Both the position numbers and the translations under genes were made by a program. 61,326 nucleotides of DNA, taken from positions 12,891,604 through 12,952,929 of the forward strand of contig NC_049983.1 in NCBI RefSeq assembly GCF_000003815.2, in the 5' to 3' direction. The notes under the pieces are model-generated. The model worked only from the letters and a program-made list of their open reading frames with translations, did no database searches and was not told the origin of the DNA. Within the stretch, counting starts at the first letter, position 1. Each line of letters starts with the position of its first letter. Positions 1 to 11,969 of the stretch are shown here, piece by piece. The stretch comes from Branchiostoma floridae (taxonomy: Eukaryota; Chordata; Leptocardii; Amphioxiformes; Branchiostomatidae).

Positions 1-660
1 AATGTCCTTGTCAATCCCATTTATAGATGGCAAGCTGCTGGCAATGGAAGCTTTGAAAAGTTCAGAAGCTGTTGTAGTCAGAGCAAACACCCAGCAAACA
101 TCCCCGCAAACCAATGAGCAGTTGCTTAGAAGGGGAATTTCATCATATATTTGCCGCGACAAAATGCAACAAACGATACTGAATTTAAAACAGAACAAAG
201 CTAAGCCTCCACCACTTAACCCTGCCTGTACCATAGATTAAGCAGGCCCAAAAACCAAGCGAATATGACTAGCCCAAAACAACAAATTACCTGTATACAG
301 TATGGAAATGGCATTACCAAAGAAACAAAAAGAAACACAGGACAAATCATACACATACCTTTCTCTTATGCCCACACTCTATACAGTTCTCCTCCACATT
401 AGAAAATTGCATCTTCTTCTGTTTAAGTTCAAGTTCAACCATGATTGCCAACAGGGTAAAGGAACTTGTACCGGAACTTAAAACTCAGTACTATACAGCT
501 CTAGAAACACCACAAAGAGTAATAAGCAAACTCCAATTATACCTGACCAACAGATATATAATCTGGCACACTCCCGTCATCTGGCAAACTGTCAGTGCCA
601 CTAAGTAACCTGATACATTGAAGGTGGCCCAGGCCAGATGATGGTTCTACACCCAACCAT
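1..660. other. No confident gene; edge region
   Basis: Both strands stay open across the first 240 bases, so neither reading can be chosen. A minus-strand frame reaches the window edge just after a plausible acceptor near 196, and a plus-strand frame runs from 2 to 241. Neither resembles a family I recognise. If the EGF gene continues 3' of its last visible module, its next exon could lie here or further out, but no EGF cysteine pattern is visible. Confidence 0.3.
359..442 (-). CDS. Possible small exon with a CxxC motif
   Basis: A minus-strand stretch of 28 codons runs from an ATG at 442 to a good donor (GAAAG followed by gtatgt) at 358. The product is charged and glutamate/lysine rich, then carries the motif NCIECGHKRK, which could be half of a zinc-binding site. 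The frame stays open upstream of the ATG for about 15 codons. The next exon cannot be placed with a matching phase, so this may be part of an unrelated gene, a transposon fragment or chance. Confidence 0.18.
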
Positions 661-726
661 AATCTGTTTATAAAACCAAGCAGATATTGGGAGGATGCCC
701 CAACCACACTAAAACAGGGTCAACCT

Positions 727-1310
727 ATACAGTATCAAGTTCAAGCACTAGGAGGCCCAAAATCAAACCTGACCACCAGGACACCACAAACAACTCACGT
801 ACCAAATGGCAACACAATGGCACCTTGCGTTCCGGAGATACAGCGCACGCCCCGTGCCCGCACAAAAGGTAACCTAAAATGTCAAGTTCAAGCACCAAGG
901 GCGCCAAAATCAAAATTGAGCATTATTCAGCCACCGCCGACACATGTGCCAAATATCATCGCGCCAGCACCAGCCGTTCAGAAGATATAACTCCGGAAAC
1001 ACCCCTCCCGGACACAAAATTCGACCTGCCGGGTCAAGTTCAAACGCGACAAAGCCCAAAGTCAATCCTAGGCAACAGGCAACAACCCCCCACCCATGCA
1101 CCAAAAATCGTCGCAATCGCGCGTATCGTTCCGGACACACAGCGCCAAAAGTGCCCCCAAAACACCAAAAATGCCACCTTCAATGTCAAGGTCAAGCGCC
1201 AGGAGGCCCAAAATCACACCTGAGTGTCAAGCTACCACCCCCAACCCACGTACCAAAAATCGTCGTGCTCGCACCATCCGTTCACGAGATACAGCGCCCT
1301 ACATCCCAGG
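727..1310. repeat. Degenerate tandem repeat, about 152-bp unit
   Basis: Roughly four diverged units follow each other, starting near 727, 880, 1033 and 1185. Each opens with a form of GTCAAGTTCAAGC, continues with CCCAAAATCA, then a C-rich stretch ending in CACGTACCAAA, and later has TTC..GAGATACAGCG. Spacing is about 150 bp. The long open frames across it on both strands come from the C-rich composition and are not genes. Confidence 0.7.
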
Positions 1311-1410
1311 CTACCGAAAAGTTTCCACCAGCATCAAAACCATACCTGCATACATGCAGGTAAACAGTTTAAATACTGTCTTGTGAATAGTCGGTAACAA
1401 GTTCCTGTAC

Positions 1411-4400
1411 CTGTATTGCAGTTTGTCCCATCCCACCCTGCCTCACAGGTGCACGTGTAGCCATTTACGATGTCAGTACAGTTGCCTTGTACACAGGGGC
1501 TGGAGGCACACTCATTGATATCTGAAATGGCCGTTAAGAGAACAATTATTCTCATTTTATCCATCTAACTTGAGACTTATGCTAGTGAAAAAAGACCAAG
1601 ATCCAATAGGCGAATTGCGTCCAGTGGGCACACGTAGATTCAAGCTTTTATGTCAACAGGAAGAGTGAACATGATGTTACAGATGCTTATGGCTTTTCAG
1701 AGCTTCTCTTATGCATACACTTCTTCAGTTTTGAATAATCCCGTTATGAATGAAGGACATGATGATGACGCAAACCTATACTGCAGTTTTTCCCCGCCCA
1801 TCCATCCTGACATGCGCAGTAGTAGCTGTTCACTCCATCCGTACATGTGCCGTGTATACAGGGGTCGGGCGAACATTCATCAATGTCTGGAAATAATCCA
1901 AATAGTCAAGACATCAGTTTTGGATAATGATATACTTTTAATTCATCATCAATCACTGGTTAGTTATGAACTGTAGAAAACTGAATTCACATATCAGTAT
2001 TTTGGGGTTTGGTTTTTAAAACAACGGCTTGAGTAATGCTATCCTTGCAATATGCAGCACCATCTTTATTCCATACTGCTGGAATAAAGACATGCAGTAT
2101 CTTCCTACCTTACAGTATTCATCATCATCATCATTTTCTGTGTTCTGCATCTACAATCATTGAAAAGTCCTGTAGCTGCATTCAGTCTTTCTTCAATATT
2201 GCTAGAATAGAATGCATGCAGCACCATCCTATCTTGAAATATTGCTATACTAAAGATATGCAATAAAGTCTGGTATACCCAAATTGCAGAATTTTCCGGT
2301 GTAGCCAGCTTGACATATGCAGTAGAAGCTGTTCTCACTATCCACACAGTTGCCGTGATAACAGGGGTTCGACTTGCACTCATCAACATCTGTGCAGGTG
2401 GGTAAAACGGATGCTATGTGTACAGTAGTACCATTGATGCATTACATCTTTACAAGTGTTCAAACTACTTCACAAGCAGCAATTAACGTTTGGCTTTGGC
2501 TACATATTATCTATATCCATGAGCCCGATCACAGAGGCATACATGTATGAAGTCTCCAACGCCACAGGTTGCATGTTACAGATAATGACATTGTTATAAA
2601 AATGTTCCCACCTATGTGACAGTTTTGTCCCGTCCATCCAGGTTCACACGTGCAGGAGTAAAGGTTCAGACTATCAGCACAGTATCCACCGTGTTGACAA
2701 GGGCTGGACGCACAGTCGTCAATATCTGTTTAACATATAATCATGAACGTTTTTAAACGTGCGCAATGTAATTGGTTGTCAGAACATGCTTTAAAATCTG
2801 TACTTTTTGTTGGTTACTGGAAACTATGTTAACATCTGATTTACTGACAAGTCACAACTAATTCTATATTCACAAGTTGTGATATGTGAAAGTGAAAGTG
2901 ACGCACCTATGTGACAGTTGTGACCTGTCCATCCGGGTTGACAGGTGCAGGTGTAACTATTCACACCGTCTGCGCATGTGCCGTGGGCACAGGGGTCAAG
3001 CCCACAGTCATCAAAATCTGTATCAACAGATAAAATGTTGGCCTTTAAACTTGCCTAGATACAGCCGACAGTAGCTTTTGAATCAATCATTGAACTTGCC
3101 ACATGTATGTTTCCCATGCTTCTACTACACGTATACTTCGGAGACGAAGTTGCAAATAATATTTACCTTATAAAAATGTTACCAAGCCTAGAGAGATGTA
3201 ATGGAAGCGTTCCCAACTTGCACATATCACGGCTTCTCCTCACAGCAAAACGTAACTACATCGTGTCGATACTATTGATACACGAAACCTATATTGCAGC
3301 TGGTTAAAAAAACAAGAAATAGTCATGAGGGTATCAACACAGCCCCAGCAGCCATTGCAATGTACTTACCTGCAGCTAACCCCTCTGGGCGTTTCTCGTC
3401 TACCCGATCAATATGTGGATGCCAGGTAAATTGTGTACGATCGAGGAGGCTAAGAAACTTGTAACAAATTGTGAACTCAACTTTTTTACTGAAGGTTCTG
3501 TTTACCCTTTTCTTTTCCAATGAGCTCATTTGTGTTGGTTGTACATTGGCTGTCATTGATCTTGATTGTTAGTCTTTTGTGTGATCAATATACGAATGGT
3601 CGTGAACTAAATTTAAAGCTAACATGATACAATGCAAGAAGTCTTCGCGTCCGCGCGCATTATCAGGAAGAAGAATAAAAGAGAGGTACGTATACAGAAA
3701 AACCACTACGCAAAGCAGGTGCAAGAGTCATATGAACACCACACAACTGTGGCTAATGCAGTTTGTAATCTTTCTCACAAAATATGTCCATCTGACACAC
3801 CATCATCTGTATGCAATAACATTTTTATAGATCTACATGGTGTCTTGACGTAATCATGATGTATATGAATTGACATATTCTATCTACCGTCTTCACAAAG
3901 TGTGCTAACTGCTTTGACATGAGATAACGATAGATAGATAGATATTGATACACGAAACCTATATTGCAATTCGCCCCCATCCATCCAGCGTCACATGTGC
4001 AGGTGTAGCTGTTTATACTGTCAGCACAGGCACCGTGGTCACAGGGGTCCGGAGTACAGTCATCAATGTCTGTGCATAAAGTTGCAATTAAAATTTGTTT
4101 CCATGACTATCAAAAATGTACACTGTGACTAGAATAGAAGGAATAGATTATTGACAATGACAATGAAGTTCATTGCATATTCATGCCCCGTTGGGGCTAA
4201 ATGCAGTCAGTTTGGTACAAAAGGTAGTAAACGCAAAGTTATACAATTTCACATACTATAGTTTACATGCATCTTCTCTCTTCCTAAAACATTGTAGATG
4301 AGCTTACAGAGATTTTCCAGTATATCGTGGTCAGATGATGACATGGGATATTTGAACATATCTTCCTTCGTCATGTGTGTATATTTCTGATCTACATGTG

Positions 4401-7400
4401 TAGCATTAACAAATGTATTGCGCAGATCATTGTACAGTGAACACTCTAGGACAAAGTGTATTTCGTTTTCTACATACATGTGGTTCTTATCGCACAACAT
4501 ACATAGCCTATCATTAGGAGGAGTTCGGTTGTATCTACCGGCTTCAATTTCCAATGTGTGATCCTTAGTTTAGTCATCGCTCGGCGATAGATAAAATTGG
4601 TTATATCCAGGTATTTTTCTCTTTTATATATTGTGAGATAATAGATCAAGCTAACCCATTTGTGACACAAACCTGTTTCACAGTGTGTCCCCGTCCATCC
4701 GAATTGACAGACGCAGGAGTAGCTGTTTACACTATCAGCACAGGCACCATTCCGACAGGGACTAGACGCACATTCGTCAATATCTGTAAATAGTCATTGA
4801 CACCGTGAAAATACAATTCATTTGTATCTGGTAATTTTGCACTGTTTGATAACAGCGCTTATCATTCTTAACACGATACAGACCTATCTGACAGTCGTAT
4901 CCTGTCCACCCAGCCTCACAGGCGCAAGTGTAGTTGTTCACCAGGTCAGTACAAGTGCCGTGGTCGCAGGGGTTGGGCGAGCACTCATCGATATCTGTGT
5001 CGTGATAGAGCAGGTAAAGATTTGTTACTGATATTGTTTTTTTAGTGCGTTAAGATAGGAAGAGAAAATACATGCAATATGTGCATGAAGACTATGAATA
5101 TCAAAGTCAGACTATGAAACAAACTGATAAAGCAGACCTGTCTTGCAGTATGTTCCCGTGTACCCAGGCTCACACGTGCAGGAGTAACTGTTCACACTGT
5201 CAGCACAGGTGCCGTGATTACAGGGGCTGGACACACATTCGTCTATATCTGTGTATTGCATGGACAAAATAGTACTATCATATATTGGGAACATATGGTT
5301 TATAGAATTTTGACACTTTGAAGTCCAGGTTGAGAACTGAATAAAGAGGAATTGGCATCAGATACCTACAAAGATAGACATCATGCTAATGTAGCAAACC
5401 TGTGTTACAGTTTCCCCCTGTCCATCCAGCTTCACAGGCACAAGTGTAGCTGTTAACTCCTTGAGTGCAGGTACCATGGTTACAGGGCTTGGGCGCACAC
5501 TCATCAATATCTGTGTGTAGTAAAATAACAAATAACGATTTGTCACTAAATCTTGTATAACTTTTTTGCTTTAAGACAGGAAGAGAAACGGTAAAATATA
5601 ATATACAGATGAAAACTATGAATATCAAAGTCAGACTATCAAAATCATGTTGACGAAACCAACCTGTCTGGCAGTATGTTCCTGTGTACCCAGGCTCACA
5701 CGTGCAGGAGTAACTATTTACACTGTCAGCACAGGTACCGTGATTGCAGGGGTTGGACACACATTCGTCAGTATCTGTAGATCCAAATGGGACCACCATA
5801 GATAAAATAAGACTAATTAGATCTTGACTTTTTAATATTTTGAGAATAGCAATGTTAACTTGCAAAATGTGTTTTTACAGCAGTCTTTTAGTAAAAATGT
5901 AGTACTGATCATCAACATCATCTTTATGAAGCATACCTGTGTGGCAGTCTTTTCCTTCCCATCCAGCCTCACAGCTGCAAGAGTAGCTGTTTACAGCATC
6001 AGTACAGGAGCCGTGGTCGCAGGGGTCGGGCACGCACTCATCGATATCTGTGTCGTGATAGAGCAGGTAAAGATTTGTTACTGCATCTTATAATTTTTGC
6101 GATGAAACAGAAAAATTAAGCAGCAAATACAAAAAAAAAGTATGTGAATGAAGGCTATGAACATACTAAAATGCCATGATAATAAAACAAACCTGTCCGG
6201 CAGCGTATTCCTGTATATCCAGGCTGACACGTGCAGGTGTAACTGTTCACACCATCGTTACAGATACCGCCATTGTTACATGGGTTGGACGCACATTCGT
6301 CAATATCTGTGCATTGTATTGACAAAAAATATGCCTATTAAGAAAGTGTGACTGTCGATTTGTTTTAAAACTTGCAGCGGTCGCGTGAACCAAGCTTATT
6401 GCAACTTAGTGACATTATAATGCCCATGAAAGGATAAAGCCAGTCTAGTGCGACTACAAGTTTGGTTGTAAATCATTATGAAAAACGTCATTACAGTCAA
6501 ACTTCACTTTGATAAAGTAGCAAACCTTTGTTGCAGTTCGCTCCTGTCCACCCAGCTTCACAGGTACAAGAGTAGCTGTTCACTCCGTCAGTACAGGTAC
6601 CGTGGTCACAGGGGATGGGGACACAGTCATTGATATCTGTGTGTCGTAAAAGTCATAATTTATTATTGAATCTTGCCTTTTATTTTTAAGAGGGACATAC
6701 ACTATATGAGACAGCGAATACGACATCTGAATAAAGACTATGCATCCATCAATGCCACGTTACCGTTGATAAACTGACAAACCTGTCTGACAATGTGTTC
6801 CCGTGTACCCAAGTTGGCACGTACAAGAGTAGCTGTTCACACTGTCGGCGCAGGTACCATGTTGACAAGGATCGGACGCACATTCGTCAATATCTGTGCA
6901 TTGCATTGCAATGACAAAAATATGACTATTAGGAAAATGTGAACCAAGTTCATTGCACCTCGATGGCATTATGCGGCGCATAAACTGACATATCCAACCT
7001 AGAAAAATTACAAGTCAAGAGGTAGTTTTAAGAAGAATGTCTCAAATGTTCACGCAGTGTTGATAAAGCAAACCTATGTTGCAGTTTGCCCCTCTCCATC
7101 CATCTTCACAGGCACAGCTGTAGCTGTTGACTCCGTCAGTACAGCTACCGTGGTCGCAGGGGTTGGGCGCGCAGTCATTGATATCTGCGTTTCATAGCGA
7201 AAGAAATAATGAAATGAAAGTCCTTTATTGTACATTCACATGCATGCCTCAACGGGCTAGGTACAGGTCACTGATAACAGACATGACAGACATATGCATA
7301 GACAACAAGATAAAATTTAACTATTTGATATGCTAAGCTAACAGGATGGTCGACATCTTCTCGCTTCTTTCTTCAGGTGTAAATATAAGAATAGATGATG

Positions 7401-10400
7401 TTTGATATACTGAGTTTATCTAGGCGCATCAAAAATAGAAACTTATCCGGTGCAATAAGATGTTCAAAATATGGGAACGCTTTTCTGATATATTCATAAA
7501 GCACAATTCGTTCCGTATGGTAGAATTTACAGTGTAAGATAAAATGCTGTACATCTTCTACCTGTTGTAGATCACAATATCGGCAGGCTCTATGCTGCAG
7601 AGGAGTGCGGTTGTGCCTTCCCGTCTCGATACTTGTGGCAACTAATCCGGAGTTTAGTGACAGCCACTCTGTGTTGTATGTTGTTCACCATCAGATATTC
7701 TTCTTCTTTATGAATAGGATTGAATAATCTATAGGTCCGTAATTTGTTACCGAAAGATTTGTCCTGGTTGTCGTTGTGTATTTCGGCTTTAAATGTTTGA
7801 ATGTAAATATCCTTTAATCGTTGGCTGATGGCGTTGGTTACAGGTAATAGGTTTTTTCCTAGAGATACCTGAGATCTCCATATATAGGCAAAACCGCATT
7901 CCTCTAGTATCTTACGAACGCCGGACGCTCAGCACTTATTTCTATTAGCATCTAGTTGTAATTGATAAGACAGGGCGTCGGCTTGTAGACTGTCAGCTGG
8001 CACGTTTTGGTGGATTCTAAGAAAGTGTTTGATAGCGTTTAGGGAGGCTTCCACTTAAATGGGATACCTCCCTAATTCAGCTCTTGTGGCAAGTTTTGAT
8101 ACTGATCTGGGGACATTTAGTGTTTGTTTGCAGAATTTTAAGGTGCACAGATTCGATGGGGCAGGTTTTAGGGCTTTTTAATGGGGTCTTTAATACGCCC
8201 CAGATTTCTGAGCCATAAAGTAGAATAGGTTTGACACATGCATCGAAAAGTTTGTTTCTAACTGGTAATGAAACGGTGGCTTTATCTAATGATTGCTTCA
8301 TTCGGGACATTCCGAATAAAGCCTTCAAACCTTTGCCACTCAGGTATTTGTTGTTATCTTTAAACGTGCCAGCTGCATTCACAATAATTGATACCGAGAT
8401 AAGTTTCTATTTCACAATTGTCAAACAGGAGAGAACAGTTTTTAGGTAGACTGCCACCCTTTGTAAATACAATAATTTTTGTTTTCCTAAGATTTACTCT
8501 TAATTTCCAAAGTGCACAATAATTTTTCAGATTGTTCACGGAATGCTGTAATCCCTGTTTGGACTCAGAAAAAATTACCAAGTCGTCAGCATACAACAGC
8601 AGGGACAGTTTTGTTGTACATAAGTGGGAGATTACAGAGAGCACCGTCAAATTGGAATACAATATCGCTAAGAAAGAGGTTAAATAATGTAGGGCTTAAA
8701 TTACACCCTTGTCTCACACCACAGTTTGTAACAGAAGTTTCAGTCAATCCATTTTTAGATTTAACGCAGTTTATAGTCTTTGAATACATGCCTTCTATTA
8801 CTTTTAGAAATTTACCACCATTACCAAGTTTACTCAATCAAAACAAGAGGCCGTTTCTCCAAACAGAATCAAATGCTTTGATTAAATCAATAAAACAAGC
8901 GTAAAGTTGACGGTTTTTGTTTAGGTATTTGCTAACTAGTGTACTTAAAACAAACAGATTATCGGCAGTTCTAAAGTTTTGTCTAAAGCCTGCTTGGTGT
9001 GGCTGGAAGAGGTTGTTGTGTTCTGCGTATTTGACAAGGCGTGAATTTATAATGGAGGAAAATAATTTCCCTAAACAACTGATTATAGTAGTAGTAATCT
9101 GGCAGGGAGGTGTCTCCTGACTTGTGGATAGGAACAATGTGACTTACTGACCATTCTTGCGGGAAATGATGTCGTATGTCGTATCATTGCACAGACAAAA
9201 GAAAAGACAACAAAATCAGCATTAACAAAGAAGGAGGCCCGAAGAAGTGGAAACTGGAGAAAAATGAAAAAAAGAAGTAATCTGAACGAAACAAACTTGT
9301 TTGGCAGCGTCTTCCTGTGTATCCAAATGAACACGTGCAGGAGTAGCTGTTTACGCTGTCGGCACAGGTGCCGTGTTGGCAGGGATTGGATGCACACTCG
9401 TCAATATCTGTGTGTTTAATCATTGAAGACATTGCAGTAATTACAATCTCTGGAAATATATCGCAAAATGTATAAACAAGTTGGTACATTACATAGGGGG
9501 CTACTTAATATCGAGGATGACCTGTATTTTCCCGAGCTTTCACCATCTAAAATACCTAAAGATGACACATTTATTCTACTAAAACCCACAAATCATTGAA
9601 AAAGTGACATTATTCATAAGTCACTGCCTCTAAAGAAGAAGTCGACTCAACCCCAGTAATGTATGTAGAAACATCAAAGAGATCTATAGCTATAGACCTT
9701 TTTTTCATACTTTTTTATCATTGCAACTAGTCTTCCTGCAGGAGTTTCCAAATAAAGACTCAATAAAAAAAATTCTCAATGGTCATTACAAGAATGCTCA
9801 TTAAACGAATGCCTTTTTGGAACTAAAGCAACAATAAGTACATTTTACTGATAACAACGTTGACTTTCACTGGATTTCGGGAAAAAAACAGAACATTTTG
9901 TTACCCTCCGGCAATGGCCAACATATCATAAATGGAAAATCGAAAAACGCTTCAATTCTGTTTACAAGGTTCATGGTCGACGTCGCTAAATCTTAAAATG
10001 TAGACATATTGTTTTTTGCGCTCTCGCAAATAATTGGGGTCTGCAAAGGATGTCATCCATAAAATTTACTTCCTAAGGCCTAAGGTCATATTGAAGAGAC
10101 AAACCTATGTGGCAGTTTTTGCCTTGCCATCCAGGTTGACAGGTGCAGGTGTAACTGGTGGTGCCCTCATCAGCACAGGTACCGTGGTCGCACGGGTCGG
10201 GCACACAGCCATCAATGTCTATGTAGCGACATCAGCAGATATAGCATGGACGATTGACAATGATAAAAAAGTTGTCAGTAAGAAAGTGTGTGTTGGAGGA
10301 GATTCAAAAATAGCCTGTTGAATGAATTTTAATGACTTAACACAAATGTTTATGTCCCATACTCCAGTTCAGCCATGTAAGCCTGCAACGGTATGAATGT

Positions 10401-11036
10401 ACGCACTTGTTTATTTTATGCCGATGATAAGGTTTTATCGTAACGTTGAACGTTAAACACACTTTTCACACATGCTATGCACCTGTGCTTTCTTTGGACA
10501 ACAAAGGTACCTGAAATGTATGATCACTGATAACAGAGTCGATGCATAGCCTTCTTGGAAGGCAGCAATGACGCAGTCGTACCGACATACTTTGCGTTGG
10601 GACGATAAGGGAACGCCCACAGTTATGATCATTTATCATCGGTCATCACTTTATTATTTGTAAGTGAAGTTTCTTGAACCCCGATAACAGACAGCTCCTT
10701 TTTGGTTTATCATTCTATTTCTCTTCCCTAAGTTTCTTATGAATTGAGCTGCAAAGAACAATTTGACATTTTTGAATAACTATAAAATCTTAACACATAA
10801 AGGCAAATTAAAACTGACTGACTGAAAAAACAACAACACACGACCAAGGTGTAACATGTTCCGACTGCTAAACAACCAACGAGAAACAGTTATATCCGTT
10901 AGTTAACGGATAAATATTTCGAATATATCCTGCCACATTTGCCTTAGTGTTGGCCCTGTGATATTTGAGGTCTTCACTTACCGTCTTGACACGTGACGGC
11001 AGCACACAAAAGTAGCAGAAGTACAGATCTTTTCAT
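1411..11036 (-). CDS. Secreted multi-EGF (cbEGF) protein, 3' end not seen
   Basis: The signal exon (10982-11036) encodes [18 protein letters not shown]. Eighteen EGF exons follow in coding order: 10105-10218, 9297-9407, 7074-7184, 6783-6893, 6526-6636, 6193-6306, 5937-6047, 5664-5774, 5400-5510, 5138-5248, 4884-4994, 4673-4783, 3959-4069, 2907-3017, 2612-2725, 2279-2389, 1776-1886 and 1411-1521. All are 111 or 114 nt and phase 1-1, so any number can be joined in frame. Most modules begin DIDEC and carry CxDxxNSYxCxC, which fits the calcium-binding EGF and Asp beta-hydroxylation consensus. No membrane segment or other domain is visible. The product is probably a secreted or cell-surface extracellular protein, like fibropellin or Notch-type EGF arrays; which one cannot be said without the 3' end. 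Exon 9297-9407 ends with A rather than G before its donor. Confidence 0.9.
3273..3298 (-). repeat. Orphan copy of an EGF exon 3' end
   Basis: Twenty-six bases covering the intron start, donor site and last coding bases of the EGF exon at 3959 recur exactly here (second copy 3943-3968). No EGF exon precedes this copy on the coding strand. It looks like the remains of a duplicated and lost module. Confidence 0.5.
4150..4650 (-). mobile_element. LINE fragment, 3' end (C-terminal zinc-finger region)
   Basis: Two minus-strand frames (about 4470-4650 and 4249-4554), offset by a frameshift, together give the C-terminal part of a non-LTR retrotransposon ORF2: a [13 protein letters not shown] segment followed by CxxC and HFxLxC, the family's terminal CCHC-like motif. 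The 3' end near 4150 has a hairpin-like CCCCGTTGGGGC and a short-period tail. It lies in the EGF gene intron 4070-4672. Frameshifted and truncated, so inactive. Confidence 0.75.
7205..9178 (-). mobile_element. 5'-truncated LINE with reverse transcriptase, decayed
   Basis: Minus-strand segments in order cover an RT N-terminal part (8838-9165), the [10 protein letters not shown] region (8586-8837), the YADDLVIF catalytic box (8360-8662), the thumb and LLYGSEIWG segment (8077-8382), and a C-terminal CRYC...HFILHC motif near 7600. Several frameshifts and stops separate them. The 3' end has the same motif style as the fragment at 4150-4650, so they are related. It interrupts the EGF intron 7185-9296. 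Non-LTR class is clear; the clade (Jockey, CR1/L2 or other) cannot be set by eye. Confidence 0.85.
9408..10104. other. EGF-gene intron, no gene
   Basis: AT-rich intron. Its end (about 10039-10085) contains a dispersed-repeat segment (TCTGCAAAGGATGTCATCC) that recurs with changes near 24508-24560 and, more weakly, near 57128. Confidence 0.6.
10219..10981. other. First intron of the EGF gene, nothing recognised
   Basis: Intron between the signal exon and the first EGF module. I see no coding signal, RNA gene or clear repeat. Confidence 0.6.
10982..11036 (-). CDS. Signal-peptide exon of the EGF gene
   Basis: The ATG at 11036 opens an 18-codon exon: Lys-Arg, a run of leucines, then AAVTCQ, a textbook secretory signal. 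It ends in phase 1 at a strong donor (gtaagt) at 10981, matching the phase of every EGF exon. This fixes the start of the gene. Confidence 0.85.
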
Positions 11037-11521
11037 CTTGTTGGAAAGTTGCGAGGAGAGGACAGAAGTGAGACAGGAAGTGTTTACTTCCTAACAAGTT
11101 ATGGGCCATAAAGTTTGGAGCTTGACACCGAAAGCACGTGGCGGTTTAGGGTACAGCAAATAGCTGGGAAAGGTCATGTCATTGGGTTAGCATATTAGCT
11201 TAGACTTTTACCTTTCTAAAACCTGTGCCAGTCACTCTGGTTAACGAAGGTTAGCGTGGCTAAACTGTGTGCTGCGATACTCAGCCTATATAGTGCTCCG
11301 ACATTTATATTTGGTACAAATATGTTGAAACCTGTCTCCTCCTTCCAATTCAATTTTTCTGTGTAACAATGTAAACTGACATTATTTACGTGTAAATCAT
11401 TGCAGTACACACTTCGAACAATCAAATCATTAACGTTATGTTTTACTTACGTAAGAGTTAAACGTAAAAGTGACGGTATTTGCGATTCTTGAGACTAAGT
11501 TAAGAGCGATAACAGACGAAG

Positions 11522-11969
11522 TCAAGGTTTCTTCTCGTATACTGGCCAGTCAAAAGGGTAAGTTGGCCTCTGAACAGCACGATCGCGATTGCATTGAAAA
11601 ACAAGAAAACATATGATGAGCTCAAACATTTGGTACGCAGTACCGTATCTAGGCCGTGAGAAAGTGCCCAGAGAGTCGGCATATCAAGTACAAAGTTAGG
11701 TGGGTTATCACACTCACGTATATTGTGTAACCTTCAGGGCAGTCAAACATCATACGAGTGACGTATATATATGGCTGATAACATCTTAGGTAAACTGTAT
11801 CAAATGCCACTTGGTCTGAGATCAATAACAGTTTGGGCCGCCCATTGTGGCTGTTGTCAACGTAAACAAGTGCGTCCTCGAGAAGTACTGTGAGTCTCCG
11901 ATGACCCTCTAAGGTTTTAAGAGCACACCCACATGCAGAGTGTTTTATAGTCACTTGGAATTGTTTGCA
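11522..11969 (-). CDS. Candidate two-exon gene fragment, unknown product
   Basis: An 84-codon exon (11718-11969) is flanked by an acceptor (tgtaatcccag) and a strong donor (gtgagt), both in phase 0. A second exon (11522-11569) has acceptor gtgctgttcag and a phase-0 start, and reads RPTYPFDWPVYEKKP then stop. The longer exon looks protein-like, with alternating hydrophobic residues and four cysteines, including DCPEGYTIY at its end, suggesting an extracellular beta domain. No start exon is found upstream. Another protein-like frame lies at 11216-11345 but its phase does not fit. It could be a real terminal part, a relic or chance. Confidence 0.3.

Noticed and set aside
5860-6093. Plus-strand frames across EGF exons (for example 5860-6093, 10034-10321, 4822-5031)
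   Set aside because: Antisense shadows of the minus-strand EGF exons, whose cysteine pattern, phases and splice sites are clear.
7205-9178. LINE as an active element
   Set aside because: 5'-truncated with several frameshifts and stops between RT motifs.
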